Assembly: GCA_038182865.1 (NCBI GenBank)
Contig: CP116226.1
Span: 806,001-870,000 of the forward strand
DNA from: Microbacterium enclense
GTDB taxonomy: Bacteria; Actinomycetota; Actinomycetes; Actinomycetales; Microbacteriaceae
Length of the DNA stretch: 64,000 nucleotides
Direction of reading: 5' to 3'
Shown here: piece by piece, positions 26,243-34,976 of the stretch
Layout: every line of letters begins with the position of its first letter
Numbering within the stretch: the first letter of the stretch is position 1
Notes under the pieces: generated by a model
Databases searched by the model: none
Told to the model about the DNA's origin: nothing
The model's input: the letters and a program-made list of their open reading frames with translations, nothing else
Position numbers and translations under genes: made by a program

Positions 26243-26364
26243 GTGCGTCAATCTACGCCGAGGAGGTCGGCGAGCACCGCCTCCGAGGCGTGGACGGAGG
26301 AGGGAACCACTCGACCCGCCCTTCGACGCGAGACCGGGTCTCCGACATCGAACGGATGGAGCGA

Positions 26365-26595
26365 TCAGTCGCTGACGGCGATACCCCGGTCGGCCGCGAG
26401 CACGGGGGCCGGCTGCGGGAGCTGCCCCCCGGGGGGGGAGAGAGAGATCGTCGCCCCGCGGAGGGCTCCCAGCCCCGCGACACCACCGAGGTCCGCTTCT
26501 CGCAGGTCGACGTGCTGGAGCGTCGCATGCTCGACGATGAGGGTGGAGATGCGCGTGCCCCGTGCGGCGAAGCGGGTGATGCGGGACCGCCTGGT
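26365..26595 (-). pseudogene. Remnant of a pentapeptide-repeat protein gene (C-terminus)
   Basis: About 75 codons without a usable start read RITRFAARGTRISTL, then LQHVDLREADL and GLGALRGATIS, ending in APVLAADRGIAVSD. This is the typical closing part of actinobacterial pentapeptide-repeat proteins (alternating A(D/N)LxX). The repeat body is missing; the fragment begins right beside the stop of the next gene at 26607. A C6G8 run followed by GA repeats lies near its end. It marks the edge of the accessory block next to crcB. Confidence 0.65.
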
Positions 26596-26606
26596 GAGGT
26601 CGGGCC

Positions 26607-26831
26607 TCAGGCCTCGAGCGCCTCCACGCGGCGACGCAGCTCTGCGGCCTTCTCCGCCCCGAGCTGCGCGGCGGCCAGCTGCAGCGCCGCGCTCGCGGTC
26701 AGCGTGCGGGCGACGAGGTACGTCGGGCTCTTCTTGAGGTCGGGAATGACGTCGAGGATGATGCTCTCCGCGTCGGGGTCGGTCATGAGCGTGCCGAGCT
26801 TCACCTTCGCGAGGTCGTATCGCGCAGCCAT
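26607..26831 (-). CDS. Small hypothetical protein
   Basis: 74 residues beginning MAARYDLAKVKLGTLMTDPD and ending in a charged helix with AAELRRRVEALEA. AGGAGACAC precedes the ATG at 26831. It is not recognised, though the LMTDPDAESII stretch resembles short helical C-terminal modules found in some actinobacterial hydrolases. It is the last gene of the oxidase-cyclase-esterase group, but a copy of the block's shared motif lies just upstream (26881-26892), so it may have its own promoter. Confidence 0.65.
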   Translation of the reverse strand: MAARYDLAKVKLGTLMTDPDAESIILDVIPDLKKSPTYLVARTLTASAALQLAAAQLGAEKAAELRRRVEALEA

Positions 26832-26880
26832 CGTGTCTCCTGGTCCCGGGCGCACCGTCGTCACCCTGGGCGAGATTCTT

Positions 26881-26892
26881 GCACATTTGTCC
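26881..26892. promoter_or_regulatory. Shared motif site a, GCACA-TT-TGTCC
   Basis: Matches the GCACA-N2-TGTAC motif (11 of 12 bases against the copy at 35955). It lies between the esterase stop and the small gene at 26831. Confidence 0.5.
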
Positions 26893-26894
26893 TA

Positions 26895-27791
26895 CTACGT
26901 CACCACCCGTGACGGATCTCGGGCGATCTCGCCGACCAGCGCGTACGCGGCGCGGGCCTCGACCGTCCAGAACGCGCCCACGTAGACGTGAAAGCCATCG
27001 GGGGCGGCCACCACGCGCACCGGGGCACCCGCCGCCCGTGCGCGCGCGAAGAAGGACATCGTGTCGTCGAAGAAGATGTCACGGCCGCCCTGGAAGATCA
27101 CCGTCGGCGGGAGGCTCGAGAGATCGGCACGGATGGGGTTGAGCCCGGGATCTCGGAGCGAGCGGCCGTTCGCCCACGCGTCCGCCGCGGCTCGGAGTCC
27201 CGGCACTCTCAGCGAGGGGTCACGGCGCATTCGGCTCGCGATCCCCGGGTGCGCGAGTTCGAGGTCGAGCCAGGGGGAGAAGAGCACCAGAGCGTCGGGG
27301 CGGCGATCGGCGCGGGCGGTGAGCCCCAGGGCGAGCGTGCCGCCCGCTGAATCACCCGCGACGATGAGCCGCGACAAGCCCGATCGCTGCGCGAGGCGCT
27401 CGTACTCGGCGTCGATGAAGGCCGCGGTGTCCGCTGCGTCGTGCTCGGGCGCGAGGGGGTAGTTCACGACGGTGACCGCCGCCCCCGTGGCGCGGGCGAG
27501 GCGCGCGACGATCCACCAGTGCTCGGCGACGAGCGGGTTCACGAGCCCGCCGCCCGGCAGGTACATCAGCTCGAGCCCGGGGGTGCGCGTGGCCGGCTCG
27601 TACCGGATGACCGAGAGCCCCTCCCGCCGCGTCACGACGACCCGACCCGTGCGGCGAAGATGCGGGGGTGGGTCGACGGGCCGACGATCGGGCGACAAGG
27701 TGACGAGGTAATCGTCGCGGGCGAGCGCGCGACGGATCGGTGCGGTGTTGACCCACATCGCCGCCGCCGTCAGCGTCATCAGGATCGACAC
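26895..27791 (-). CDS. Alpha/beta hydrolase, hormone-sensitive-lipase family
   Basis: 298 residues. The oxyanion loop is LPGGGLVNP (in place of HGGG), the nucleophile serine lies in VAGDSAGGTLALG (near 150), followed by LFSPWLDL, an Asp in the GGRDIFFDD region and the histidine in DGFHVYVG. It hydrolyses short esters or lactones; substrate unknown. GTG 27791 is used, with ATG 27779 possible. The SRPBCC gene ends ten bases upstream, so it is in the same operon. Confidence 0.86.
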   Translation of the reverse strand: MSILMTLTAAAMWVNTAPIRRALARDDYLVTLSPDRRPVDPPPHLRRTGRVVVTRREGLSVIRYEPATRTPGLELMYLPGGGLVNPLVAEHWWIVARLARATGAAVTVVNYPLAPEHDAADTAAFIDAEYERLAQRSGLSRLIVAGDSAGGTLALGLTARADRRPDALVLFSPWLDLELAHPGIASRMRRDPSLRVPGLRAAADAWANGRSLRDPGLNPIRADLSSLPPTVIFQGGRDIFFDDTMSFFARARAAGAPVRVVAAPDGFHVYVGAFWTVEARAAYALVGEIARDPSRVVT

Positions 27792-27801
27792 GACGGCTCC
27801 T

Positions 27802-28236
27802 TCACCCCTCGGCCGCCATGTCGGAGAGCGCGTTCGTGGTGACCAACCGCACGACGGCGGGCAGCCCGGCCGCGATCTTGCGGCCCACGAGGCGACCGAA
27901 CACCGCCGCGAGGGGGCCGGAGATCTCCACCCCGTGCGTCACCGACAGGCCGTTCGGGGTCTGCCGCATGCGGTGGGGGAAGGTCAGCACAGCACCCGGC
28001 AAGGGGATGCGGAAGTTCATCGCCACGCCCGGCTGCAGCTCCGTGAACGTGAACGTCTGCCCGGGCGTGCCGTGGTTGACCACTCGCCCCTTCGCCCCCA
28101 CCCGCGCCGGCACGGCGAACTCGGCACGACGCAGATCGGGATCGTCGACCGCCCAGTCCTCGGGAGTCGTCCATCGTTTCCAGACCGCATCGGCCGATGC
28201 GGTGGTGAGGTGGCTGTACTCGCGGCGCCAGGTCAT
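27802..28236 (-). CDS. SRPBCC (polyketide cyclase-like) family protein
   Basis: 144 residues starting MTWRREYSHLTTASADAVWK, the usual opening of START/SRPBCC proteins that bind hydrophobic ligands in a helix-grip pocket. The middle has a WTTPEDWAVDDP turn typical of the family. The ligand is unknown. The start at 28236 overlaps the oxidase stop by four bases, so the two are co-translated. Confidence 0.8.
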   Translation of the reverse strand: MTWRREYSHLTTASADAVWKRWTTPEDWAVDDPDLRRAEFAVPARVGAKGRVVNHGTPGQTFTFTELQPGVAMNFRIPLPGAVLTFPHRMRQTPNGLSVTHGVEISGPLAAVFGRLVGRKIAAGLPAVVRLVTTNALSDMAAEG

Positions 28237-29666
28237 GAGGCGACTCCCGTCTGTCGAGATGCGGATGAAACCGTTGCGGTCGACCCCGGGGTTCCGACCG
28301 CGACGAGCCCGCGCGCCTGGAGCGCGGCGCGTTCCCCGGCGCGGACCGCCCCATCCATGAAGCCCGTCCACCGGTCGGCCGTCTCGGTACCGGCCCACAG
28401 GACACGACCCGCCGGGATGGCGAGGGTGGCGGCATAGGGGACGACCGCCCCGGGGCCCGGCGCGGCGGTGGGCCCACCCCCGACCCACGGGTCGGCCCCC
28501 CAGCGCTGGTCGATGTAGCCGGTGGCATCCAGCGCGCGAGAGCCGAACAGGTCGGCGAAAGACGACAGGGCTCGGGCTCGCCGCTCGGCGAGCGGGAGAT
28601 CGTCCCACTCGCGCGCGTACACGCCCCCGATGAACCCGAGCAGGATGCCAGGACCATCGCCGGTCTCGGGGCCCGCATCGAAGGTGATGAAGACGGGTCC
28701 GGTGTCGGAGATCCCCTGACCCGACAGGTCCTGGTCGCGCCAGAAGGGCCTCTCGTACACCGCGTACGCCTTCGACAGCACGCCGGCCGGCCAGCGTTGG
28801 ACCATCTGGGCGTGTCGAGCCGGGAGGCCAGGCGAGAAGGTGATCCGCCCGCGCACGGCGGGCGGCACGGCCACCACGACGCAGCGCGCGCGAACGCTCT
28901 CGCCCCTCGCCCCGACGATCACCGCGTCAGCGGTCGTCTCGATGCGTTTGACGGGCGCGTCGAGCCACACGTCGTCGCCGAGCTCGGCGGCGATGCGCAG
29001 GGCGATCTCGTGCGAGCCTTCGACGAAGTGCTCCTCTTGCGCCCCACCCTCGGTGTCGAGCATCGACGACAGTCCGCCGGCCTGATGGATGTAGTGCAAC
29101 GCGTGCAGCAGCGAGATCTCGTCGGGTTCGCACCCCCAGGTGGTCCGTCCCGCGATCGCGATCAGATCGCGCGCGGCCGCCGACGCGTGACTGCGACGCA
29201 GCCACGAGCCGAGGCTCTCGGCATCCCACTCGCTCGCGCGGGGTGCGGCCGCCGGATCACCGCACGGCACCGTGCGGGCGAGGCGATCGATCATCAGCTG
29301 CACACGGCCCACGTCGAGCAGACTCGCGCCCATCGGGGGCACCGTTCCCCGGTAGCGACGACGCTGGCCGCGCCAGCGGAGCACGTTCTGCCCCGCGCCG
29401 AACGTTCGGGACCGGGACACCCCCATCTCGTCTGCCAGGGCGATGACGCGGTCCTGCCCCGGTCCGACGAACGTTCCCCCGAGGTCGACGTGCACGCCGT
29501 CGACGCGGGCGGAGTGCACACGCCCGCCCACACGGCTCGCCGCCTCGAGCACGCGGACCGACAGACCGTATTGACGCATGCGACGCGCCGCGGTGAGGCC
29601 CGACAGCCCGGCGCCGACGACGACGACATCGACCGGGGGATCGGGCTCGAGCGGGGACGCGGTCAT
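28233..29666 (-). CDS. Flavin-containing amine oxidase
   Basis: 477 residues. The N-terminal FAD-binding motif is VVVVGAGLSGLTAARRM (GxGxxG), followed by RVGGRVHS. The C-terminal FAD contact is LWAGTETADRWTGFMDGAV. These match flavin monoamine oxidases and related dehydrogenases that oxidise amines to aldehydes. The ATG at 29666 begins just before the FAD motif. It is the first gene of a minus-strand operon with the cyclase, esterase and small protein, and is divergent from a TetR gene 56 bases away. Confidence 0.92.
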   Translation of the reverse strand: MTASPLEPDPPVDVVVVGAGLSGLTAARRMRQYGLSVRVLEAASRVGGRVHSARVDGVHVDLGGTFVGPGQDRVIALADEMGVSRSRTFGAGQNVLRWRGQRRRYRGTVPPMGASLLDVGRVQLMIDRLARTVPCGDPAAAPRASEWDAESLGSWLRRSHASAAARDLIAIAGRTTWGCEPDEISLLHALHYIHQAGGLSSMLDTEGGAQEEHFVEGSHEIALRIAAELGDDVWLDAPVKRIETTADAVIVGARGESVRARCVVVAVPPAVRGRITFSPGLPARHAQMVQRWPAGVLSKAYAVYERPFWRDQDLSGQGISDTGPVFITFDAGPETGDGPGILLGFIGGVYAREWDDLPLAERRARALSSFADLFGSRALDATGYIDQRWGADPWVGGGPTAAPGPGAVVPYAATLAIPAGRVLWAGTETADRWTGFMDGAVRAGERAALQARGLVAVGTPGSTATVSSASRQTGVAS

Positions 29667-29692
29667 AGGCTTGCTCCGTTTCTGATGCGATG

Positions 29693-29704
29693 CCGACCGG
29701 TCGG
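29693..29704. promoter_or_regulatory. Palindrome between oxidase operon and TetR gene
   Basis: CCGACCGGTCGG is a perfect 12-base palindrome in the 56-base divergent gap. It is a candidate operator for the TetR gene next to it, although G/C-rich palindromes arise easily here. Confidence 0.4.
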
Positions 29705-29722
29705 GTCGGCGAGGAGGACTCG

Positions 29723-30349
29723 GTGAGCGAGACGACGAACAGGTCGATGCGCGCAAGGGGTCGTGCGCGGCGCGAACTGCTGCTGGAGGCGACACTCGCG
29801 ATCATCGCCGAGCGCGGGATCTCGGGAGTGACCCACCGTTCCGTGGCCGCGGCAGCCGGGGTGCCGCACTCCTCCACGACCTACTTCTTCGCCTCGCTCG
29901 ACGACATGATCGGCGAAGCCGTCGCCCACGCCATGGCGGCGGAGTTCGAGCGCCTGCAGCAGTTCCGTGCGCTCCTCGAGAACGGGGAGAACCGTCCCGG
30001 CGCCGCGATCGACGAGTTCGTCGAGATCGTCCGTCAGCAGTCGGCGGACCACACGGTCGCGCAGTTCGAGATCTATCTCTTCGCGTCGCGGCACCCGGCG
30101 CTGCGCGTGCACGTCGAGCGCATCCTCGACGAGACGCGCTCGCTCGCTGCGGCGGTGCTGCGCACCAACGGCGTGACCGATCCGCACGCCGCCGCGGCGG
30201 TCGTCGCCGTGATCGACGGCTTCGCTCTTCATCGCATCGCTCGTTCCGAGGTCGTTCAGTACCAGTCTCTGGCGCACGCGCTGCGCGCCGTGCTCGTCGG
30301 CTTCGTGACCCTCGCCGCCACATCGGCGCTCGAGAGACCGCCCGCCTAG
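29723..30349 (+). CDS. TetR family transcriptional regulator
   Basis: 208 residues from GTG 29723, preceded by GGAGGA; an ATG at 29690 is the alternative. The N-terminal helix-turn-helix reads ISGVTHRSVAAAAGVPHSSTTYFFASLDDM, as in TetR proteins. The rest is a helical ligand-binding domain. It stands between the divergent oxidase operon and the esterase-MFS operon and is the best candidate to recognise the motif repeated across this block. Confidence 0.92.
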   Translation: MSETTNRSMRARGRARRELLLEATLAIIAERGISGVTHRSVAAAAGVPHSSTTYFFASLDDMIGEAVAHAMAAEFERLQQFRALLENGENRPGAAIDEFVEIVRQQSADHTVAQFEIYLFASRHPALRVHVERILDETRSLAAAVLRTNGVTDPHAAAAVVAVIDGFALHRIARSEVVQYQSLAHALRAVLVGFVTLAATSALERPPA

Positions 30350-30352
30350 TCG

Positions 30353-30364
30353 GCACAAATGTAC
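30353..30364. promoter_or_regulatory. Shared motif site b, GCACA-AA-TGTAC
   Basis: A clean copy of the motif, four bases after the TetR stop and 130 bases before the esterase gene. Confidence 0.55.
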
Positions 30365-30425
30365 AGGTAAATACCCAGGTGTCACCTCGAAGCCGATGAA
30401 GTTCACGACTTCGTCACACAAAACT

Positions 30426-30437
30426 GTACTTCTGTGC
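30426..30437. promoter_or_regulatory. Shared motif site c, reverse GCACA-GA-AGTAC
   Basis: GTACTTCTGTGC, the reverse orientation of the motif with one arm base changed. It lies in an AT-rich stretch about 58 bases before the esterase start, a likely promoter region. Confidence 0.5.
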
Positions 30438-30494
30438 AATAAAGTGACCCGATAGTCGACACGACGCCGTGTTCGACAGAAGGGTTCACCCGCG

Positions 30495-31565
30495 ATGATC
30501 CGCCCCCGCTTTTCCGACCGCCTCCTGCGCGTCGGCGCTCGAGCCCTCGGCTCTCTCCCCCCGGCCGTTCTCCGCGCCGCGGCCGGTGCCCCCGTCACGA
30601 TCGACGGCAACGCGCTGCACCCGGCCGTCCAGACCTCGTTGAAGGTCATGAACAGCTCCCCGGGAGCTCGTTTCGAAGAGCTGCCGCTCCCCGACGCACG
30701 CGCCCACATCGAACGCGAAGCCTGGACGTTCGCCAGCGGCACGCGACTCGCGCAGCGCGAAGACATCTCGATCCCCACCCGCGACGGCGCCGTGAGGGGC
30801 CGGGTCTATCGCGCGCGCCTCGACCGCCCCGCCCGTGGCACCGTCGTGTACTTCCACGGCGGCGGATGGGTGCTGGGCTCGATCGACAGCGGGGACGCCG
30901 TCTGCCGGACGCTCGCAGTGACGACGGGAATGACGGTGGTCTCGGTCGACTACCGTCTCGCTCCGGAGTTCCCGTTCCCGCGCGGTATGAACGACGCGGT
31001 CGACGCGTTCCGGTGGACGCGCGACAACGCCGCACGCTGGGGCGGAACTCCCGGCACCGTCGGGGTCGGCGGAGAGAGCGCCGGAGGAAACCTCGCCGCG
31101 ATCATCTCGAACGTCGCGCGTGACGACGATGCGGGAGCACCCGCGTTCCAGATCCTCTTCTGCCCCGTGACCGACCTCTCACGGAAGCGGCGCTCGTACG
31201 CCCTCTTCCGCGACGGGTTCTTCCTGACCGAGACGCAGATGGACTGGTACGCCGCGCACTACCTCAGCGGGGGAGGCAGCGCCGATGATCCCCTCGTCTC
31301 GCCGATCCTCACCGATGACCTCGCCGGCGTCGCTCCCGCCTACGTCGCCGTCTCGGGCTTCGACGTCCTGCGCGACGAGGGCGTCGATTACGCCGCGCGC
31401 CTCGAGGCGGCCGGAGTGCCGACGACGCTGGTCACCCACACCGGGCAGATCCATGGCTTCTTCAACGCCTGCGGCGCCCTCCGTGACGCCCGCGAAGCCG
31501 TCGCCGAAGCGGGACGCTGGGCCCAGTCGACCCTGGCCCCCACACGCGCGGGCGACCACCGGTGA
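30495..31565 (+). CDS. Alpha/beta hydrolase, hormone-sensitive-lipase family
   Basis: 356 residues. Complete HSL signatures: oxyanion loop YFHGGGWVLGS (near 117), SVDYRLAPEFPFP, nucleophile serine in GGESAGGNLAAI (near 195), Asp in SGFDVLRDEG and histidine in GQIHGFFN. An esterase of unknown substrate. The stop overlaps the MFS start (GTGA), so ester cleavage and transport are produced together. The promoter region upstream holds two copies of the shared motif. Confidence 0.92.
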   Translation: MIRPRFSDRLLRVGARALGSLPPAVLRAAAGAPVTIDGNALHPAVQTSLKVMNSSPGARFEELPLPDARAHIEREAWTFASGTRLAQREDISIPTRDGAVRGRVYRARLDRPARGTVVYFHGGGWVLGSIDSGDAVCRTLAVTTGMTVVSVDYRLAPEFPFPRGMNDAVDAFRWTRDNAARWGGTPGTVGVGGESAGGNLAAIISNVARDDDAGAPAFQILFCPVTDLSRKRRSYALFRDGFFLTETQMDWYAAHYLSGGGSADDPLVSPILTDDLAGVAPAYVAVSGFDVLRDEGVDYAARLEAAGVPTTLVTHTGQIHGFFNACGALRDAREAVAEAGRWAQSTLAPTRAGDHR

Positions 31566-32839
31566 ACGCCGAGACGCAGCCGCCGATGCTCACGGCCTAT
31601 GCCGAGCCGACCCGACCGGTGCGGGCCGGCTGGATCGCGGCCTTCGCGGGGGTGTGGCTGGGCCTGTGGATGGCGCAGCTCGTCCCGGTACAGGTGCTGC
31701 TCCCCCTTCAGATCGCCGCGCAGCACACGTCGGAGCAGTGGCTGAGCTCACTCGTCGCGTACGGGCTCGTCAGCGCGGTCGCGGGAGCGTTCGTCGTCGT
31801 GGCGTATCCGATCGTCGGCGCGCTCAGCGACCGCACCCGGTCGCGGTTCGGGCGCCGTCGCCCCTGGATCCTCGGCGGCGTGCTCGTGGTGGGTGCGGGG
31901 CTCGGCCTCCTCGGCCTCCAGACCGAGACACTCGGCACCGTCGTGCTGTGGACCGTGACGATGATCGGATTCTGCATGGCCTCGGCCGCGCTCACGGCGG
32001 TGATGGCCGACCGCGTGCCCGAGAATCAACGCGGGCTCGTCTCCGGGTGGATCTCGGCGCCGAACGCCCTCGGCATCCTGCTCGGGATGGTGCTGGTGAC
32101 GGCGGTGTTCACGACGACCGCGTCGGGCTATCTGTCGCTGGCGGTCTGCGCCGTGGTCCTCGCGGTGCCGTTCCTGCTGCGACTGCACGATGTCCCGCTG
32201 ACCGACGCGGAGGCCGCGCGACTCGGACCGCTGACGCTCCGCGGCATCGTGTCATCGATCTGGGTCGACCCGCGTCGGCACCCCGACTTCGCGTGGACCG
32301 TCGCCAGCCGCGTGCTCATCAACCTCGGCAACGCGATCGCCACGACGATGCTGCTGTACTTCTTCACGTTCGCGCTGCGCGTGGCCGACCCGACCGGGTT
32401 CCTGGTGTTCACCACCGTCATCTACATGGTCGTCACGATCGTGGCATCCGTGGCCCTCGGAAAGCTCAGCGACGTCGTGGGGCGTCGACGGGTCTTCGTC
32501 CTCGCGTCCGGGGCGGCACAGGCGGTGGCGGCGCTTCTCCTCGCCGTGGCGCCCGCCGAGGCGACAGCGGTCGTGGGGGCCGTGCTGCTGGGTCTCGGTC
32601 AGGGGTGCTTCTTCGCCGTCGACCAGGCCCTGGCGACCCAGGTGCTCCCCTCGGCCGAGACACGGGGGAAGGACGTCGGGATCATGAACATCGCCCTCGC
32701 CGGCCCCCAGGCCTTCGGGCCGCTGCTCGGCGCCGGTGCCGTCGTCCTCTTCGGCGGGTTCGCGGGACTGTTCCTCGCGAGCGGGGTCGCGGGGCTCCTG
32801 GGCTCGATCCTCATCATGCGCGTGCGCTCGGTGCGGTGA
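31562..32839 (+). CDS. MFS transporter, sugar/glycoside-type
   Basis: 425 residues with about twelve membrane helices. The MFS loop motif appears as GALSDRTRSRFGRRRPWIL between helices 2 and 3 and GKLSDVVGRRRVF in the second half. The first loop resembles SLC45/GPH-like carriers. GTG start inside the esterase stop. It may import the esterase or kinase substrate; this is inference from location. Confidence 0.88.
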   Translation: MNAETQPPMLTAYAEPTRPVRAGWIAAFAGVWLGLWMAQLVPVQVLLPLQIAAQHTSEQWLSSLVAYGLVSAVAGAFVVVAYPIVGALSDRTRSRFGRRRPWILGGVLVVGAGLGLLGLQTETLGTVVLWTVTMIGFCMASAALTAVMADRVPENQRGLVSGWISAPNALGILLGMVLVTAVFTTTASGYLSLAVCAVVLAVPFLLRLHDVPLTDAEAARLGPLTLRGIVSSIWVDPRRHPDFAWTVASRVLINLGNAIATTMLLYFFTFALRVADPTGFLVFTTVIYMVVTIVASVALGKLSDVVGRRRVFVLASGAAQAVAALLLAVAPAEATAVVGAVLLGLGQGCFFAVDQALATQVLPSAETRGKDVGIMNIALAGPQAFGPLLGAGAVVLFGGFAGLFLASGVAGLLGSILIMRVRSVR

Positions 32840-32866
32840 CGGGCTTTCCGGCGAGGCCTCTCCGCC

Positions 32867-34336
32867 TCACCCGTACAGCAGGCGGATGATCCGGTCGACG
32901 AGCCGGTCGGTCTTCGCGGTGCGCCTCATGGTCGTGAGCGTCAACAGGCGGAAACGCTGGCGTGTGAGCGCCTTCGCGGACGCGAACTCACGGAGGCCGT
33001 CGGCCCCGTGGATCCGCCCGAAGCCGGAATCGCCCACCCCGCCGAACGGCAGCGCGGGCACGGCCGCGAACGAGATCACGGAGTTGATCGCGATCATCCC
33101 GCCGCGCAGACGCAGGGCCAACTCGGTGCCGCGCCTCTTCGAGAACACCGCGCCCGACAGGCCGTAGCGCACGGCATTGGCCTTCTCGACGGCTTCGTCC
33201 ATGGAGGCCACGCGGTTGACCACGAGCGTGGGACCGAACGTCTCCTCGCGCACCGCCCGCGACCGCTCGTCGACACCCGTCAGCAGCACGGGCGGGATCG
33301 TCGTGCCCGCGCCGGGGGCGCTCCCCACGCGCAGCGTGCCGCCGTGATCGAGCGCGTCGGCCACGTGCGCGCGCACGACATCCGCTTGGCGCGGCATCGT
33401 GAGCGGCCCCACGCGTGCCTCGGCGTCCGTCCCGGCGCGCAGCTCGCGGGTGCGCTCGGCGACGGCATCGACGAAGCGGTCGTAGATCTTCTCGTGCGCG
33501 TAGACGCGCTCGATGCCGATGCACGTCTGCCCCGCGTTCGAGTAGGCACCCCACACCGCCGCCTCGGCCGCCGCGGAGAGGTCGGCATCCTCGTCCACGA
33601 GCAGGGCGTCCTTGCCGCCCGCCTCGATCACGACCGGGGTGAGGGTCTCGGCACACGCCGCCATGACGGCCTTTCCCGTCGCGGTCGAACCGGTGAAGGC
33701 GATCTTGTCGACCCCCGCTCGGCACAGGGCGGCGCCGGTGTCGCCGAGGCCGGTGACCACGGTGAACGCGTCGGCGGGTCCACCGGCCCGGACGAACGCG
33801 GATCGCAGCCACGAGCCGACCCCGGGCGTGTACTCACTGGGCTTGAAGACCACCGTGTTGCCCGCGGCGAGAGCGTAGGCGAGTGATCCCATCGGCGTGA
33901 AGACGGGATAGTTCCACGGCCCGATCACGCCCACGACCCCGTAGGGCACGTATCCCACGCTGGACGCCTGATTGACCATGAGGATCCCGGATGCCACGCG
34001 GCGACGGCGCAGCGTCCGGCGCGCGTTCGACGCGGCCCACGCGAGGTGGTCGAGCGCGAGCATGATCTCGAGCCGCGCGTCGCCCGTGGGCTTGCCCGTC
34101 TCGGCGCGCACGAGGGCGATGAGGTCGTCGAGGTGCGCCACGATGTCGCGCCGCCACGCCCGCAGCACGCGACGCCGGCCGTCGAAGCCGAGCGCCACCC
34201 ACCCGCGGCTCGCGCGGCGGGCTCGGGCGACGGCGGCGCCCACGCCGTCGGCATCGTGGATCGCGAAGCGGCCGACGACTCGCCCGTCGAGCGGACTCAG
34301 CGAATCGAAGGAGGTGGCGGCCGTGGCGGCGTTCAT
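32867..34336 (-). CDS. NAD(P)-dependent aldehyde dehydrogenase
   Basis: 489 residues. Key ALDH motifs: GPWNYPVFTPMGSLAYALAA (cofactor region), FTGSTATGKAVM, catalytic glutamate in VIEAGGKDALL and nucleophile cysteine in NAGQTCIGIERV. It oxidises an aldehyde to the acid. The ATG at 34336 follows the aldolase stop by one base, so it is the third gene of a kinase-aldolase-dehydrogenase operon and probably oxidises the aldehyde released by the aldolase. Confidence 0.93.
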   Translation of the reverse strand: MNAATAATSFDSLSPLDGRVVGRFAIHDADGVGAAVARARRASRGWVALGFDGRRRVLRAWRRDIVAHLDDLIALVRAETGKPTGDARLEIMLALDHLAWAASNARRTLRRRRVASGILMVNQASSVGYVPYGVVGVIGPWNYPVFTPMGSLAYALAAGNTVVFKPSEYTPGVGSWLRSAFVRAGGPADAFTVVTGLGDTGAALCRAGVDKIAFTGSTATGKAVMAACAETLTPVVIEAGGKDALLVDEDADLSAAAEAAVWGAYSNAGQTCIGIERVYAHEKIYDRFVDAVAERTRELRAGTDAEARVGPLTMPRQADVVRAHVADALDHGGTLRVGSAPGAGTTIPPVLLTGVDERSRAVREETFGPTLVVNRVASMDEAVEKANAVRYGLSGAVFSKRRGTELALRLRGGMIAINSVISFAAVPALPFGGVGDSGFGRIHGADGLREFASAKALTRQRFRLLTLTTMRRTAKTDRLVDRIIRLLYG

Positions 34337-34337
34337 G

Positions 34338-34976
34338 TCAGACCTCGTGCTTCTGTCCGTATCCCGTCGCGACGGCGGCGGCGATGACGTCCGCCTGCTG
34401 AGCCGGGGTGAGTTCGGCCGGCTCCCCCACCGCCCGTGCGCGGAGGTAGATGTCGCACGCCCATTCCAGCAGAGCGGTGTTCGCGATGGCACCGGCGAGA
34501 TCGCGGCCGGTGGTGACGGCGCCGTGGTGGGCGAGGATCACGGCGTTCGCGGCGGCGAGGGCGTCGCCGGTGGCGGCGGCCAACTCTGCCGATCCGAAGA
34601 CCGCGAACGGTACGACGGCGACCTCCCCGCCGAGCGAGAGCTGCTGATAGTGCACGCAGGGCAGACGGTCGGCGACGAGAGAGAGCGCCACCGCCGCGGG
34701 CGCGTGCGTATGCACGACCGCGCCCACCGCGTCGTCGGCGTAGGCGGCGCGGTGCAGCGCGAGCTCCGAGCTCGGGGCGAGCGCTCCCGCGATCATCCCG
34801 TCGGGATGAACGATCACGATGTCGTCGGCCACCGCCTCGGCGAACACCACTCCGGTGGCGGTGATCGCGATCGCGTCGCCCACCCGCACGCTGACGTTTC
34901 CGGCCGTGCTCTTGACCAGCCCCTCGTCGGCCAGAGCTCGGCACGCGGCCGCGACCGCGTCGCGCACATAGATCAT
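34338..34976 (-). CDS. Class II aldolase/adducin family, fuculose-phosphate-aldolase-like
   Basis: 212 residues. The zinc ligands are seen in VVHTHAPAAVAL (two histidines, near 90-93) and in LAHHGAVTTG (near 150), and the phosphate-binding loop in STAGNVSVR (about 24-32). Such enzymes split sugar-1-phosphates to dihydroxyacetone phosphate and a short aldehyde. Its start overlaps the kinase stop by four bases, fitting a phosphorylate-then-cleave pathway. Confidence 0.92.
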   Translation of the reverse strand: MIYVRDAVAAACRALADEGLVKSTAGNVSVRVGDAIAITATGVVFAEAVADDIVIVHPDGMIAGALAPSSELALHRAAYADDAVGAVVHTHAPAAVALSLVADRLPCVHYQQLSLGGEVAVVPFAVFGSAELAAATGDALAAANAVILAHHGAVTTGRDLAGAIANTALLEWACDIYLRARAVGEPAELTPAQQADVIAAAVATGYGQKHEV

